From Albifimbria verrucaria (taxonomy: Eukaryota; Ascomycota; Sordariomycetes; Hypocreales; Stachybotryaceae), in assembly GCA_020081605.1 (NCBI GenBank), contig JAHREC010000013.1, positions 6,076,001 to 6,140,000 of the forward strand: a stretch of DNA of 64,000 nucleotides. The letters are read 5' to 3'. Of this stretch, positions 21,364 through 31,164 are shown piece by piece. Each line of letters opens with the position of its first letter. The first letter of the stretch is position 1. The position numbers and the translations under genes are program-made. Under the pieces are notes generated by a model. That model made no database searches and was not told where the DNA came from. It saw only the letters and a list, made by a program, of their open reading frames with translations.

Positions 21364-24300
21364 ATGGATCCTTCGCGAGCTGGTTCCTCGGCAGCTCACC
21401 AACAGGGCGACGCCTCGGAGGAGCACTCGCCCACCGACACCCGCATCCCACTCGCCAGGTCCGAATCCAGGTCCGGCCGCGACGACGCCGGTCTGTCTGA
21501 AAGCTTCCAGTCTACCGACACCGTACGCAGAAGACCCGAAGGAGGATATGGTACGTCGCGCTCTGTCCTAACCTTCGCGCCTCGATGCGTTTGTCCATCT
21601 ACTTACACAAACCTTGCTGCACAGGCTCCATACAAAGTACAGCCACCACCAGTGGCAGTCAATTCCTGGGCGAGCCCCAGGCCAAGAGCACCAGCTCCCA
21701 GCATGCACGCTCCCTCTTCTAGGCCCGGAGCGCACCAAGTCGTATACACGCCTGCGGAAACCTCCCTTCTCCCGCCGAACCTCCTCCAACACCCCTCACC
21801 GCGGTGAGATTTTCTCAGTTGACGATGAGCCTCACGAGGTCGAAGCCGATGCCGCCGAGCGACAACGCGACCCTGCGTACGGAACCCGTCGTCGAACCGG
21901 CATGCCCTCTACCCTGTCCCGCGTCCAATCTCGGGGTGGGGAGTCCGAGGAGGAAGCTGAGGAGGAAGTACGCGAATCCCAGCACAGCACAGTTGAGGAG
22001 GAGAACGAGGAGGAGGATGAAGGCATGCAGCTTAGCGAGCACGTCGACTGTAACTCCGACAGCGACATCAGCGACGCCGAGGACTTCACCCTCAAAGACC
22101 GACAGCAGGCCATTAACCAGACCCATCCCTTCGGTATCCGTGTCTGGAAGCCTGCGCTGTACAAGAAAGACCGTTCCATCCAAAAGTCGGCACAGGCCGA
22201 TATCCATTCTACTCCTGGCGGCAGAGTAAGCAACTGGCTGCTCCTGTTCAACCTCGTGTGGACCATTGTCTTTGGTTGGTGGATGGCTGCTCTCGCTGCC
22301 CTCGGTGCAGTCACCTGCTTGCTGTTCGCCGCTGCGCCTAGCGGAAGGGAGTATGGCCGCGTCCTCTGGGGTCTCGCCGGCTACTTGTTCTACCCCTTCG
22401 GCAAGTTCGTACGCCTGGAGAAGGACGAAGCCTACATGCATGAGGATCGGGATGAGGGTCGAAGCATCTCCGAGTATGAGCAGTGGCAGAGCGGTGATCT
22501 GGAATATGGTCGACTCTTCTTTGGTCCGGACCGAAACCGCTCCATCGTTGGCCGTTCGAGGCGAAGCATTGACTCTGAGCCCAGCGAGACGGAGAGCCTG
22601 CTTGGGCGCGGCCGTCGTGGAGAGGGCGGCGAACTACCTCCCGAATGAAGAGGCGACTATTTGGCAGAGGACAATGGAACATTGGCCGCGTCATCTTCTT
22701 CATCTTCTTCTACTTTCTCATTTCACCATCGTTGATCATCGTGTCAGGAATCTGCTGGTTCTTGGTTTTCTGGATTCCTATGGGCAAGGTTACCATGCTC
22801 TTGTTCGACCACCTGAGGCGCCATCCCCTTGCTCTCTCGTTCGAGTCGGATATCAGCTACGCGCGGATGGACGATACTCCTAACTCCTCCATTCTTGTTT
22901 GCACGTACCGAGCTGTGGGCTCAAAGTACTGGAAGTATACCATTGACGGTACTAACATCTTTTTGATCAACCTCATGGTTGTCGTTGTCTTCGTCATAAT
23001 AGACTGGGCCGTCTTGGCTGGAGTTCTCGGAGTGGAGGGGCTCATCACCTCTCCCGCATTCCTCTTCACCACGGCGCTGCTATCCATTATTCCTTTGGCC
23101 TACTTCATCGGACAGGCCGTTGCCTCCATTTCCGCTCAGTCATCGATGGGTCTCGGTGCTGCCATCAACGCCTTCTTCGCCACCGTGGTGGAGGTCTTTT
23201 GTACTGTGTTGCCTTGCGCCAGGGCAAGGGCGCACTGGTTGAGGGCAGTATCGTCGGCAGTATCTATGCCGGTATTCTTTTCTTGCCGGGCATTTCCATG
23301 TGCTTCGGTGCCATCAAACGTAAGACTCAGCGCTTCAACGCCAAGTCTGCTGGTGTTACCTCAACGATGCTGCTGTTCGCCGTCTTTGGTGCCTTCGGCC
23401 CGACGTTGTTCTACCAGATTTATGGCACGCACGAGCTCAACTGCATGGGATGCGAGGATTATGATATCGTTGGAGAGGGTGGCCACAACCAGTCCAGGGA
23501 TTGCCGTCGCTGCTACTTCAGCCAATCACCAGCCCTAGACGACAGATTCTACATCGAGGCTGTTCGTCCCTACTGCTATCTCGCCGCAGCCATGCTTTTC
23601 TTATCCTACCTTATTGGTCTCTGGTTCACACTTCGCACCCACGCCGCTGTGATCTGGAACGCAGAGATTGACGAGAAGCGACAAGACGAGCAACTTCACA
23701 ATTCATCGATCCGTGCTCACCAAGCATCTACCGGAGACATTCCTGCGACTGAAATCCGGGACTCACACCTGTACAAGCGTATCCTGGGTCAATCTCTGAA
23801 GCAGGTCGGGCTACCACCGCGCTCTGAAGAGGCATCGCGCCAGAGCTCGACTTTAACTGAAGTAACCAACCCTAACGGTGTACCCAACACGCCTCATGTC
23901 GTCCCTCCCAAGTCAGGCGGGGAATCTGCTCGACCCGCCATCCGCGTACCTGGCCTCAGTGATGCAGAGAGTAACGTGCTCGTCCGTGAGGTTGCAGAAA
24001 TCGCGGCTACTGCCGCCACTATCGCCTCAAGGGATAGAGTAACGAGAAAGATTTCAGCCCCAACACCATCAGCTTCCGCCGCCGCGCCTCGCGCACATGC
24101 CCCAATCCGAACCACTGCTGTCGTTGAGGGTGAAGAGGACATTGTTGCCGCCGATGCTGCTACGAACCAGGGAGGTGGCCACGGCCACGACGCTCCAAAC
24201 TGGGGAAGAACGAAGAGTGCCGTCATCTTGTTGGGTGCCACAGTTCTCTATGCCATTATCGCGGAGATTCTTGTCGACTCTGTCGATGTCGTTCTTGAGA

Positions 24301-24853
24301 GCTTCTCGATTGATCAAAAGTTCCTTGGTTTGACCTTGTTTGCTTTGGTTCCTAACACAACGGAATTCTTGGTGAGTAAACACTTTTCTATACGGCAGCC
24401 TTCACTTAAACTAATGATGAACAGAACGCCATCTCATTCGCCATGAACGGAAACATTGCACTTTCCATGGAAATTGGTTCAGCCTATGCTCTCCAAGTTT
24501 GCCTCCTGCAGATCCCTTGTCTCGTTTTCTTCTCTGCCGTGTACACCACCGTGCCCGATGGTAGTGACCCAGCCCTCTACCTCTTTTCGCTTCTGTTCCC
24601 CCAATGGGACATGGTTATGGTGATTCTATGTGTGTTCCTCCTCAGCTACATGTACGGTGAAGGAAAGAGCAACTACTTCAAGGGCAGTATCCTGCTTCTT
24701 ACCTATTTTGTTGTCGTAAGCGGATACTGGTTCAGTGGATACACATCAGAGACGATGGGTATGAACAGGTTCGACACTCTTGGCGCGGATGGCCAATTCC
24801 GAAGCTACAAGACGGTCGGGAGATCGACGAGAGGCAGGGCCTTTGAGTTGTGA
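21364..24853 (+). CDS. VNX1: Vacuolar monovalent cation/H+ exchanger of the VNX1 type, at least two frameshifts
   Basis: A long polytopic membrane protein of 1088 or 1121 residues depending on the first splice site. After an acidic Ser-rich tail come two YccF-type hydrophobic domains (NWLLLFNLVWTIVFGWWMAA and IFFIFFYFLISPSLIIV), then Ca2+/cation antiporter helices. The second antiporter repeat, near the C-terminus, carries the cation-site segment FALVPNTTEFL/NAISFAMNGNIALSMEIG. Yeast Vnx1 exchanges Na+ or K+ for H+ at the vacuole and this is the only fungal family with YccF domains fused to CaCA repeats. Introns: 21551 to 21624 (or to 21722) and 24372-24424. Frame breaks near 22640 (CCC) and 23197 (TTTT). 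If the acceptor at 21624 is used, a third break occurs near 21719. Confidence 0.88.
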
Positions 24854-25330
24854 GTCGGATAACCTCGACGGGGGTCTGTACAGGAGATGAATTGGAAGAA
24901 TATGCATCATCGATCGATACCCCGAAGCCTTGCATTGCAGCTACAGATATTTCTTATTGTGGTTTTTTTACTTGGGTTTCCTAGCCGTTGTTATATTGTG
25001 ACTCTCAGCATTGGGGGAAGGGCATAGCATTGTCACGGTCGTTGAAAGGGTATTGCAGTAATTAGATGGTTACAGGTATGCTTAGTTTTCGGTTTCGTTT
25101 ATACAGGACAATACCAAGTTGCATTAGTTCTCGAATGTGTTTCGAAAGCAGGGCTTGTGCTGGTTGATGCTTAGAGACTCGCGTAGAATCTGGGGGATGA
25201 GGTGTGACTTGATAATATGGACCAAGGGATGCAAAAGCAATAACAAACAATGTTCAAATGAGTGGTAGTCAACAGAAGAACTAGCTACATATATCCCCAG
25301 TTCTCACCAGAGATTACTATCGCTTTTTCT
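24854..25330. other. Convergent intergenic gap
   Basis: 477 bp between the 3' ends of VNX1 and the zinc-finger gene. It contains T-rich stretches (about 24958-24975) that fit transcript 3' ends. No gene. Confidence 0.6.
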
Positions 25331-26038
25331 TCAACTCAGGGTGACGCCTCCCACGTGCTTCAAGTAATTGTCGTGTCTCGTAAATGACTGGTCGCAAATA
25401 TCACACCAACCAGGACGGATGGAGATGCCAAGGGCCTTCGCCATCATCGGGTGGTTAGTGTAAATGTGTCGTTCCATGTCCCTTTGCCAAGGCTGCTTAT
25501 TTTCACAGCCGGGGTAGGGACAGAGGACAGGTCGAAAGTGCTTTCTCAGGTGCTTGCTGCGAGTGAGAGCTGTCAGCCTTAGGGAACGGGGTCTGATGGG
25601 CGATGGGAACGCACTGAGAGTCGCCCTTCGACGGACGGGTCTTCGACCGCTTGCGGCATTTCAGCGACTTGCAGACGTAGGCCTTTTTGTCCTCGGTGAG
25701 TTTGAAACAGTACACATCTGGCATTTGCAGTTCTTCAAAACAAGTTCCGCCGCGCTCCCATTTCTGGGAGGGCTAGCGGACGACAATCCAGATGAAACAG
25801 ATTCGCTAAAAGAATGTTGCGAGGGAGCAGGTTCTCCTTCAACTCCAGGTTCAAAGAATTCAGGGCTGTCTGAGCTTTCTGCAGATACGGACTTTGGTTT
25901 TTGAGACTAAAGCCAGCCGCTGTCGGTGGTCTGCTCAAGCTCGTTGTTGCCTCTGAAGCTCATCGCTGGGGAAGAGTTCAAACTTTGCTCTTTCTCGTAC
26001 TCTTCAAAAGCAGCCGAAAGATCATAAACATTAGACAT
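25331..26038 (-). CDS. C2H2-type zinc-finger protein, one frameshift and one in-frame stop
   Basis: The C-terminal half has three zinc-finger-like units: CKSLKC...HLRKH, then CPYPGCENKQPWQRDMERH, then CDICDQSFTRHDNYLKH, a pattern seen in filamentous-fungal DNA-binding proteins. The N-terminal half is acidic and Ser-rich (SVSAESSDSPEFFEPG). One intron lies at 25557-25614. The frame breaks at the A-run (plus-strand TTTTT near 25684); one more base joins the Ser-rich part to the fingers. A TAG at 25907-25909 is in frame (codon 44) with the proposed ATG at 26038. Either a further intron removes it, the start lies elsewhere, or it is a real or miscalled stop. Total about 216 residues. Likely a transcription factor; target unknown. 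The finger region is well supported, the N-terminus less so. Confidence 0.65.
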
Positions 26039-29000
26039 CGCATCCACATCCCCTCGTCATCTCCAATTGGGAATGGAGACGCTGCGGGGACTCTGAGCCA
26101 GGTGATGAGGCCGCATAGGAAACCCGGTTGTTGTCCCCAAATTGGAGATAACTAGAAGACTCCGAGCGCCCGTTATCGGGTGACATATTGAAAACTAGGG
26201 TTTATAAGTGTCAATTAGGGGACTCTTCTGCGTGTGAGCGGCTGGGAGATTGTCTCACAGAGAGAAAATTCTTGGTCGTTCATTTTGGATGGTCTAGATG
26301 GCTGACCTCTAGTGTAGAGGCCCTCCAAGAAGGTTATCTGCTGCGGTGCGAAGCTAGACCATGGGGAGGAAGAAAACAATCATCAAGACGTGGGAATCGA
26401 TGCTTTCTTTATACCTGGCAGAGGCATTGGCGCGTGCGCAGCTCGCCAGACAGGAAAGGCAGACTGCGCCCACCATCGAGCCCTGGCAGGGTGGTCTCCT
26501 CGACGGCCTGCCCGCCAAATCTGCAGGACTGGCCCAGGACCAACAAGACGGCATCAATTAAGCCCGTGTCGGCCGCGCCCACACCTCAATGCGACAGTCA
26601 AGCGCCCTACGCGACAGCGCCGAGGCTCCAGGAGAGGGAGGGGGTCATTCTGAACTGTCCTCACCTCAGAATATGTTGGAGGCCCGCTGCCGCCATGCAC
26701 ATCGTAGCGGGGCAATGGCGAGCCGAACCGCGTGTGGGGGAGCGCTTCTGTCGTCATGGGAGGAGAGAAGAGACAAGAAAGGCGTTTTTGCGCAGCGATG
26801 AGCTGGGTGATTGGCAATCTCGGTGGATGTCGGGGGTGGGCGGGCTGATTGGCAAGGCGGTTCGCATGGGAGAACCAACATCTTCAACCGGTCAAGACGG
26901 CGGCGCGGACGAGCTAAAGAGGCGGAGGTTGCATCGTACGCCATGCGGCGCTCGTGGTCGAGTTCGATTTGCTGCCTGATCGAGGAGGCCGTCCAGCAGG
27001 GCCAAGAAGCCGGGACGCGAAGGACGCACGGGACCCTTGGGCCGTGTGGGGATCGAGCCTGAAAGGGCGGCTCGTTGAGCAAACTGTAAGTGCGGCGCTC
27101 GTGATGTGGATGTTGGGAGCGGCGCCGGGTGAACATGGTAAGGCAGCGTAGCGTCGCATTGGCGAACCAGGCGGGTGCGTCGACGGCGTGGATGGTGTGC
27201 TAGGGGTTGCAGGATGGGCTCGTTTCATTGCCAGAAGCGGGCGGGACGAGTAGAAAGAAGCGGAAGTCCATCGAAGAGACCTGGCTACTGTCTGGCCAAG
27301 GCCGCTACTTGTTCTGCAGAAAGTCGGTCGACGGGTGCGTGGTATGGGCGGGCGGGCGTCATGTCTGAGTGAGACAAAGGTGAGGTGAGATGCAGAGCCA
27401 CTCACTCTGTACTAATGCCGGTCTGCGAGTTTTCGAAATGAATGAAGGAATCAATAAGAATCGATAAGATTCCAAGTTATTAAATTGTTGGTCCGTGGTT
27501 GTGGTGATTTTTAAGCGCTGTGTTGGTTCTGGGTGAGGAGTGTCTGTCTGTTGTTTGCTGTGTGAGGTTGCGTATGGTGGTCGCACACGCCCAAAAACAT
27601 GGGTGGAGAGTTGCAAAGGCAAAACACCAAGAATAGAACGAACAAACGTCACATGTGCGCAAACTGCAAACAACTACATGTGAGCTTGACTTGATGTCGT
27701 TTTGGAAACGTGTGGCATGTTTGACGTCGAGGTCTTGACAGAGCAACCACAGGCCCAGGGCACGGTACCGGCGGTTATGAATATCTAGAGCAGCGACGTA
27801 TCGGAGGTAGGCATCATGGTGCGTGAAAGCGAGTGACTATCCAGGCATCGCACTGAAAGGATCTATTGCTTCGACTCGAGCTTCGAGTCCGAACCCTCAT
27901 TCTAAGTCCGTAGCTACTGTCGAGAGCAGCCGCAGTGAGCAACCAGCCAGCCGTGGACCATGCAAACAACATTACACAGAACCACAACTTCTCAACGCCG
28001 CCTTGTCACACGCAAATCAACTCCAGTGTCTTCTTCTTCACGTCCAAGGCAAGCCTCAAACCGCAATGAAAAAAGTAAAAATACGCCTGTCAGACGTCCA
28101 TCAACACCCACCCTGCCCTCGCGCCCGAAGGCAGACCGCGAGCAGGGTCGAGATCATCAAGAGGAAAAGACAACTCTCTATACAGCAGGCTCGTCAAGCG
28201 AGCCGCCGCCATCCTTGCGGACAGTGCGAGAGGACCAAAGGTATTCACTCTAGGGTGTCGAGGATATGCACTCATCAACCAGGGTGGGATCTGTGGCTCT
28301 TTTAGGGAACCAAGAGAAGGTCGAATACTATAGAAATGATTCTCCTGCAGGCGGTTGTTAGCAAGCTGTGGTTTTGCGGTGCTGTAGGCGGAGGCGCCCA
28401 AAGGTAGGGGAGACATACTGAAGTATTGTCGACGTGAAGAAGAAAAGAAAAAACCAGCAAAGGGTCGCGGTGCAGGCGGCTTCTTATACCTGCCGGGAGA
28501 GCAGCGCTGACCGCCTAGGCGGCAGAATTCTGGCAGAAAAAACTTTTTTTTTTTTTTTTTTGAGCCTCAGGGGACCAGACTGCCCTGGCAGACCCACTGC
28601 TACCCGCTCTTCGGAGGGGCCACCCATCATCATCTCCGAACAGGTCGTTGCAGCTGTATCTGCCGCTCTCCACTCCCTTCGCCAACCGACGAACGGGAAG
28701 CTCGCAAACGCCGTTTCTTTTGCTAGGCTGTCCATAGGTATGACCGGTGAGCACATCTCGGCCCGTCCAACAGCAACGAAAATTTCGGCCGTGCTCTCAT
28801 TGGCCTGGACGGGGAACGGCATGAGCTTTCCCATGTCGAGGGGCCATCCACTTACTACTTGCTCGTCCCTTGAAGCCCGTCAACATCTCCGTCGGCATTC
28901 GCCAGGGACCCGGGTACCATGGCTTGGGAAAACTCTGCTAGACTTGGCGTCTGGAAAGAGGCCGAGTATGCGGTTGAGGGCACTTCTCCGTCGCCGACGG

Positions 29001-29146
29001 GCTTTTCGCCGAACTGTTACTGACCGAGAATGATGCCGTGATCCGGCGTTGTTACGTTTCCTCTCTAGATGCCGTCTCGTATGCACGGAAAACTCTGCCT
29101 CGGTTTCTATCTATCACGCTCGCTTCGGACCAGTACCCGGTGTTTC
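26039..29146. other. Region of 3.1 kb with no recognised gene
   Basis: Between 26600 and 27400 the sequence is GC-rich and several overlapping frames of 80-160 codons run on both strands; none shows a domain. At 28345-28418 (minus strand) a canonical intron (GTATGT, CTAAC, CTGCAG) is visible, followed by a frame down to 28090 with no family resemblance. A run of 18 T lies at 28544-28561. The left part should contain the promoter of the zinc-finger gene and the right part the 3' flank of POF1. Confidence 0.45.
28544..28561. repeat. Homopolymer of 18 T
   Basis: An uninterrupted run of 18 T on the plus strand in non-coding DNA. It is the longest single-base run I noticed in the window, and its length may be underestimated given the run-length losses seen in genes. 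Confidence 0.9.
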
Positions 29147-30058
29147 TCATTCCCCGTCCCGATACAGCTTCTCCCGCTCTATCCATTCCCTAACCTCCCT
29201 CCCCACCAGCTTGTCCAGCTCCTCTGTCCGGCCCGCCCTCACCGTCTCTCTCGCCTTGGAGCTGCTAACGCCTCCCTCGCCTCCGTCCACCAACTCCACC
29301 CGCTCTGCCCACTCTGCCCGTCCACCCATCTGCTCCAGCGCACCCTGGCCGAGGCCTCGCACGTACGCCGCCTGCTCCTCGCGCGAGCCCCACGCGTCGT
29401 CCGGCCGCGCTGTGATCCGCAGCCGCGCCCGCTCCGTCAGGAACGGATCCAGAGCCGACAGGATGCCTTCCTTGTAGTACTTGGCGTTAAAGATGCGCAC
29501 CAGTGTGTCGAACCCCGCCAGGAAGATCTGCGTGGGTTGCGGTGTGCCGTAGAAGCCCGACTCCGTGATGGCCAGGGACTTGTCGTGGAAGTACGGCATC
29601 GTTGTCACCGCCAGATCAATCTCCAGCCCATTCTCCCGCTCGCGCGATGCTCCATCCTCGCCCTGTCCTCGTAGCTCGCCCAGCAGTTCCCGCCCGAACG
29701 CCTCCATCATGGCCAGCCGCAGCGGGAAGCTTGCGGGCTTCGGTGCTTTGTCGGCGTTGTTGACGGCCAGCAGCAGCATTAACCGAGACCCCTCGGTGCC
29801 CGTCGCCTCCAGGGCCGACCTGGCCATCTGCGCATGAGCCGTCGTGGGCGGGTTGAAGCTCGAGTCCAGCACCACCAGGTTCCTCACGCTCCGCGGCTGC
29901 CGAAGCGGCCGTGGCCCAGCATCGATTCCATTGTGGGGTAGCGTGCACAGCACCCTGAAGGCATCCTGTGATGACTGAAAGGATGTAAGAGCGCGGGAGA
30001 GGTGGTCCAGTACGGGCTTGGCGCTTGCTCGCATTGATGCTGTTGTGTTGTCGGTCAT
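29147..30058 (-). CDS. POF1: POF1-like nucleotidyltransferase (NMN adenylyltransferase family)
   Basis: An intact single-exon frame of 303 residues from the ATG at 30058 (MTDNTTASMRASAK). The cytidylyltransferase fold signature is present: VVLDSSFNPPTTAH (the His-containing nucleotide-binding loop, about residue 65-78) and, near the end, VSSSKARETVR, equivalent to the SSTxxR phosphate-binding motif. FLAGFDTLVRIF in the middle is the conserved metal/nucleotide segment. Yeast Pof1 is an NMN adenylyltransferase-like protein linked to filamentation and ER protein quality control; the biochemical role here is inferred. The frame is open further upstream, but the Met at 30058 fits the family start and the upstream residues look like leader. 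No frameshift despite high GC. Confidence 0.85.
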   Translation of the reverse strand: MTDNTTASMRASAKPVLDHLSRALTSFQSSQDAFRVLCTLPHNGIDAGPRPLRQPRSVRNLVVLDSSFNPPTTAHAQMARSALEATGTEGSRLMLLLAVNNADKAPKPASFPLRLAMMEAFGRELLGELRGQGEDGASRERENGLEIDLAVTTMPYFHDKSLAITESGFYGTPQPTQIFLAGFDTLVRIFNAKYYKEGILSALDPFLTERARLRITARPDDAWGSREEQAAYVRGLGQGALEQMGGRAEWAERVELVDGGEGGVSSSKARETVRAGRTEELDKLVGREVREWIEREKLYRDGE

Positions 30059-30858
30059 TGTCGGCTGTTTGAGGAGAGACAATGTGTGAATGCTGGTGAC
30101 TTCCAAACTAAATTCAAATATCGCTACCATTGGGTGCTGGTACACGCATCCACACCAACTCTTAGACGATATGCAAAACCATCGTAGCTGTGATCTACAC
30201 CTAGACAACATACATACATACCATCTCACACAGGTTGTATTGGTTTTTAGTATGCAAGCACTATATGGTTTCAACCGTTGCTGTGGTTTATGAATATACT
30301 TCTAGGCTAACGAATGCCGTTACCTGCACATTGAATTCAATGTCTTGCATGAGCTGACTAATAAGTCGAAGTTATATTCATGTTCAACAACTAAAACTTC
30401 TGTCCATACAAGTAAAAAACAGCATGAACACATAAATTATACAATAATTACAACCCGTAGCAAGGTCTGCGTTTCCCAGGTCGTAAGTCATGGTAGTGTT
30501 GTATATACCCTAGAGCGGAGGGTTATTTCTCCCAGGTCAGGACGGCTCTCGGTGCGTATCTGTTCAAGACTTTAACATTGTACACAATCTGAAGAAGGAT
30601 CCAAGGGCATCCTCCCATATAATAGTTCGTGTCCTTTCATAAATAGCCAGGAACCATACATGTGGTTCCAAAAGGTAATCATATTGGTCTTGGATTCGTT
30701 TAGTCAACAACCTGTTGCCATCCACATCTTACCAACCTACCTCTTGTCTCGACTCCCCATCCTAGTCTATCCACATCCACACCCACATCCACACCCACAT
30801 CCACAACCGGCCCTTAGACCCAAACACCAAAAAATTCGCATCAACTGCAAAAGATAAT
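30059..30858. other. Intergenic region between POF1 and tRNA-Leu
   Basis: 800 bp, AT-rich from 30300 to 30480, with the promoter of POF1 on the left. Contains the short tandem repeat listed separately. No gene seen. Confidence 0.6.
30771..30805. repeat. Short tandem repeat, 12-bp unit, about three copies
   Basis: The unit CCACATCCACAC is repeated nearly three times without a mismatch, just upstream (in plus-strand order) of the tRNA-Leu gene's 3' side. Confidence 0.85.
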
Positions 30859-30958
30859 TGACAAGAGTGAGACTCGAACTCACGCGGGTTGCCCCACCAG
30901 GAAATAACATGTTAAGGTTACCTTAACCTGGCGCCATAACCAACTCGGCCATCTTGCC
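30859..30958 (-). tRNA. tRNA-Leu(AAG) with an 18-nt intron
   Basis: Read on the minus strand, the acceptor stem GGCAAGA pairs with TCTTGTC (one G-U pair) and the discriminator is A. The D-arm (TGGCCGAGTTGGTTATGGCG), a long variable arm typical of leucine tRNA and the T-arm GAGTTCGAGTCTC are all present. The anticodon stem CCAGG/CCTGG encloses TT-AAG-G, followed by an 18-nt intron (30903-30920) placed right after position 37, the standard site for nuclear introns. The intron contains CTTAAC, which can pair with the anticodon. The mature length is 82 nt before CCA addition. It lies 206 bp downstream of the VPS11 stop on the same strand. Confidence 0.95.
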
Positions 30959-31164
30959 GCTTGATGAAAATAGCGTGACCGTAGGCCATCCAAATACCTG
31001 ACTCCTCTGCCGTCGAGGCTAGTCCAGCAGCCATACAGCTCGACACCTCAGTAAATACTCGATATGAAGGACATCTGATAAGACTGAATAGATACCGCAT
31101 CTCAAATTATATATCTAGCTTATATGCTTGAATTTCCCGTTCATGGCTCCATGTACAGACGCGC

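Noticed and set aside
21804..22883. Several 140-210 codon frames overlapping the VNX1 locus
   Set aside because: They are shadows of the VNX1 coding region in other frames.
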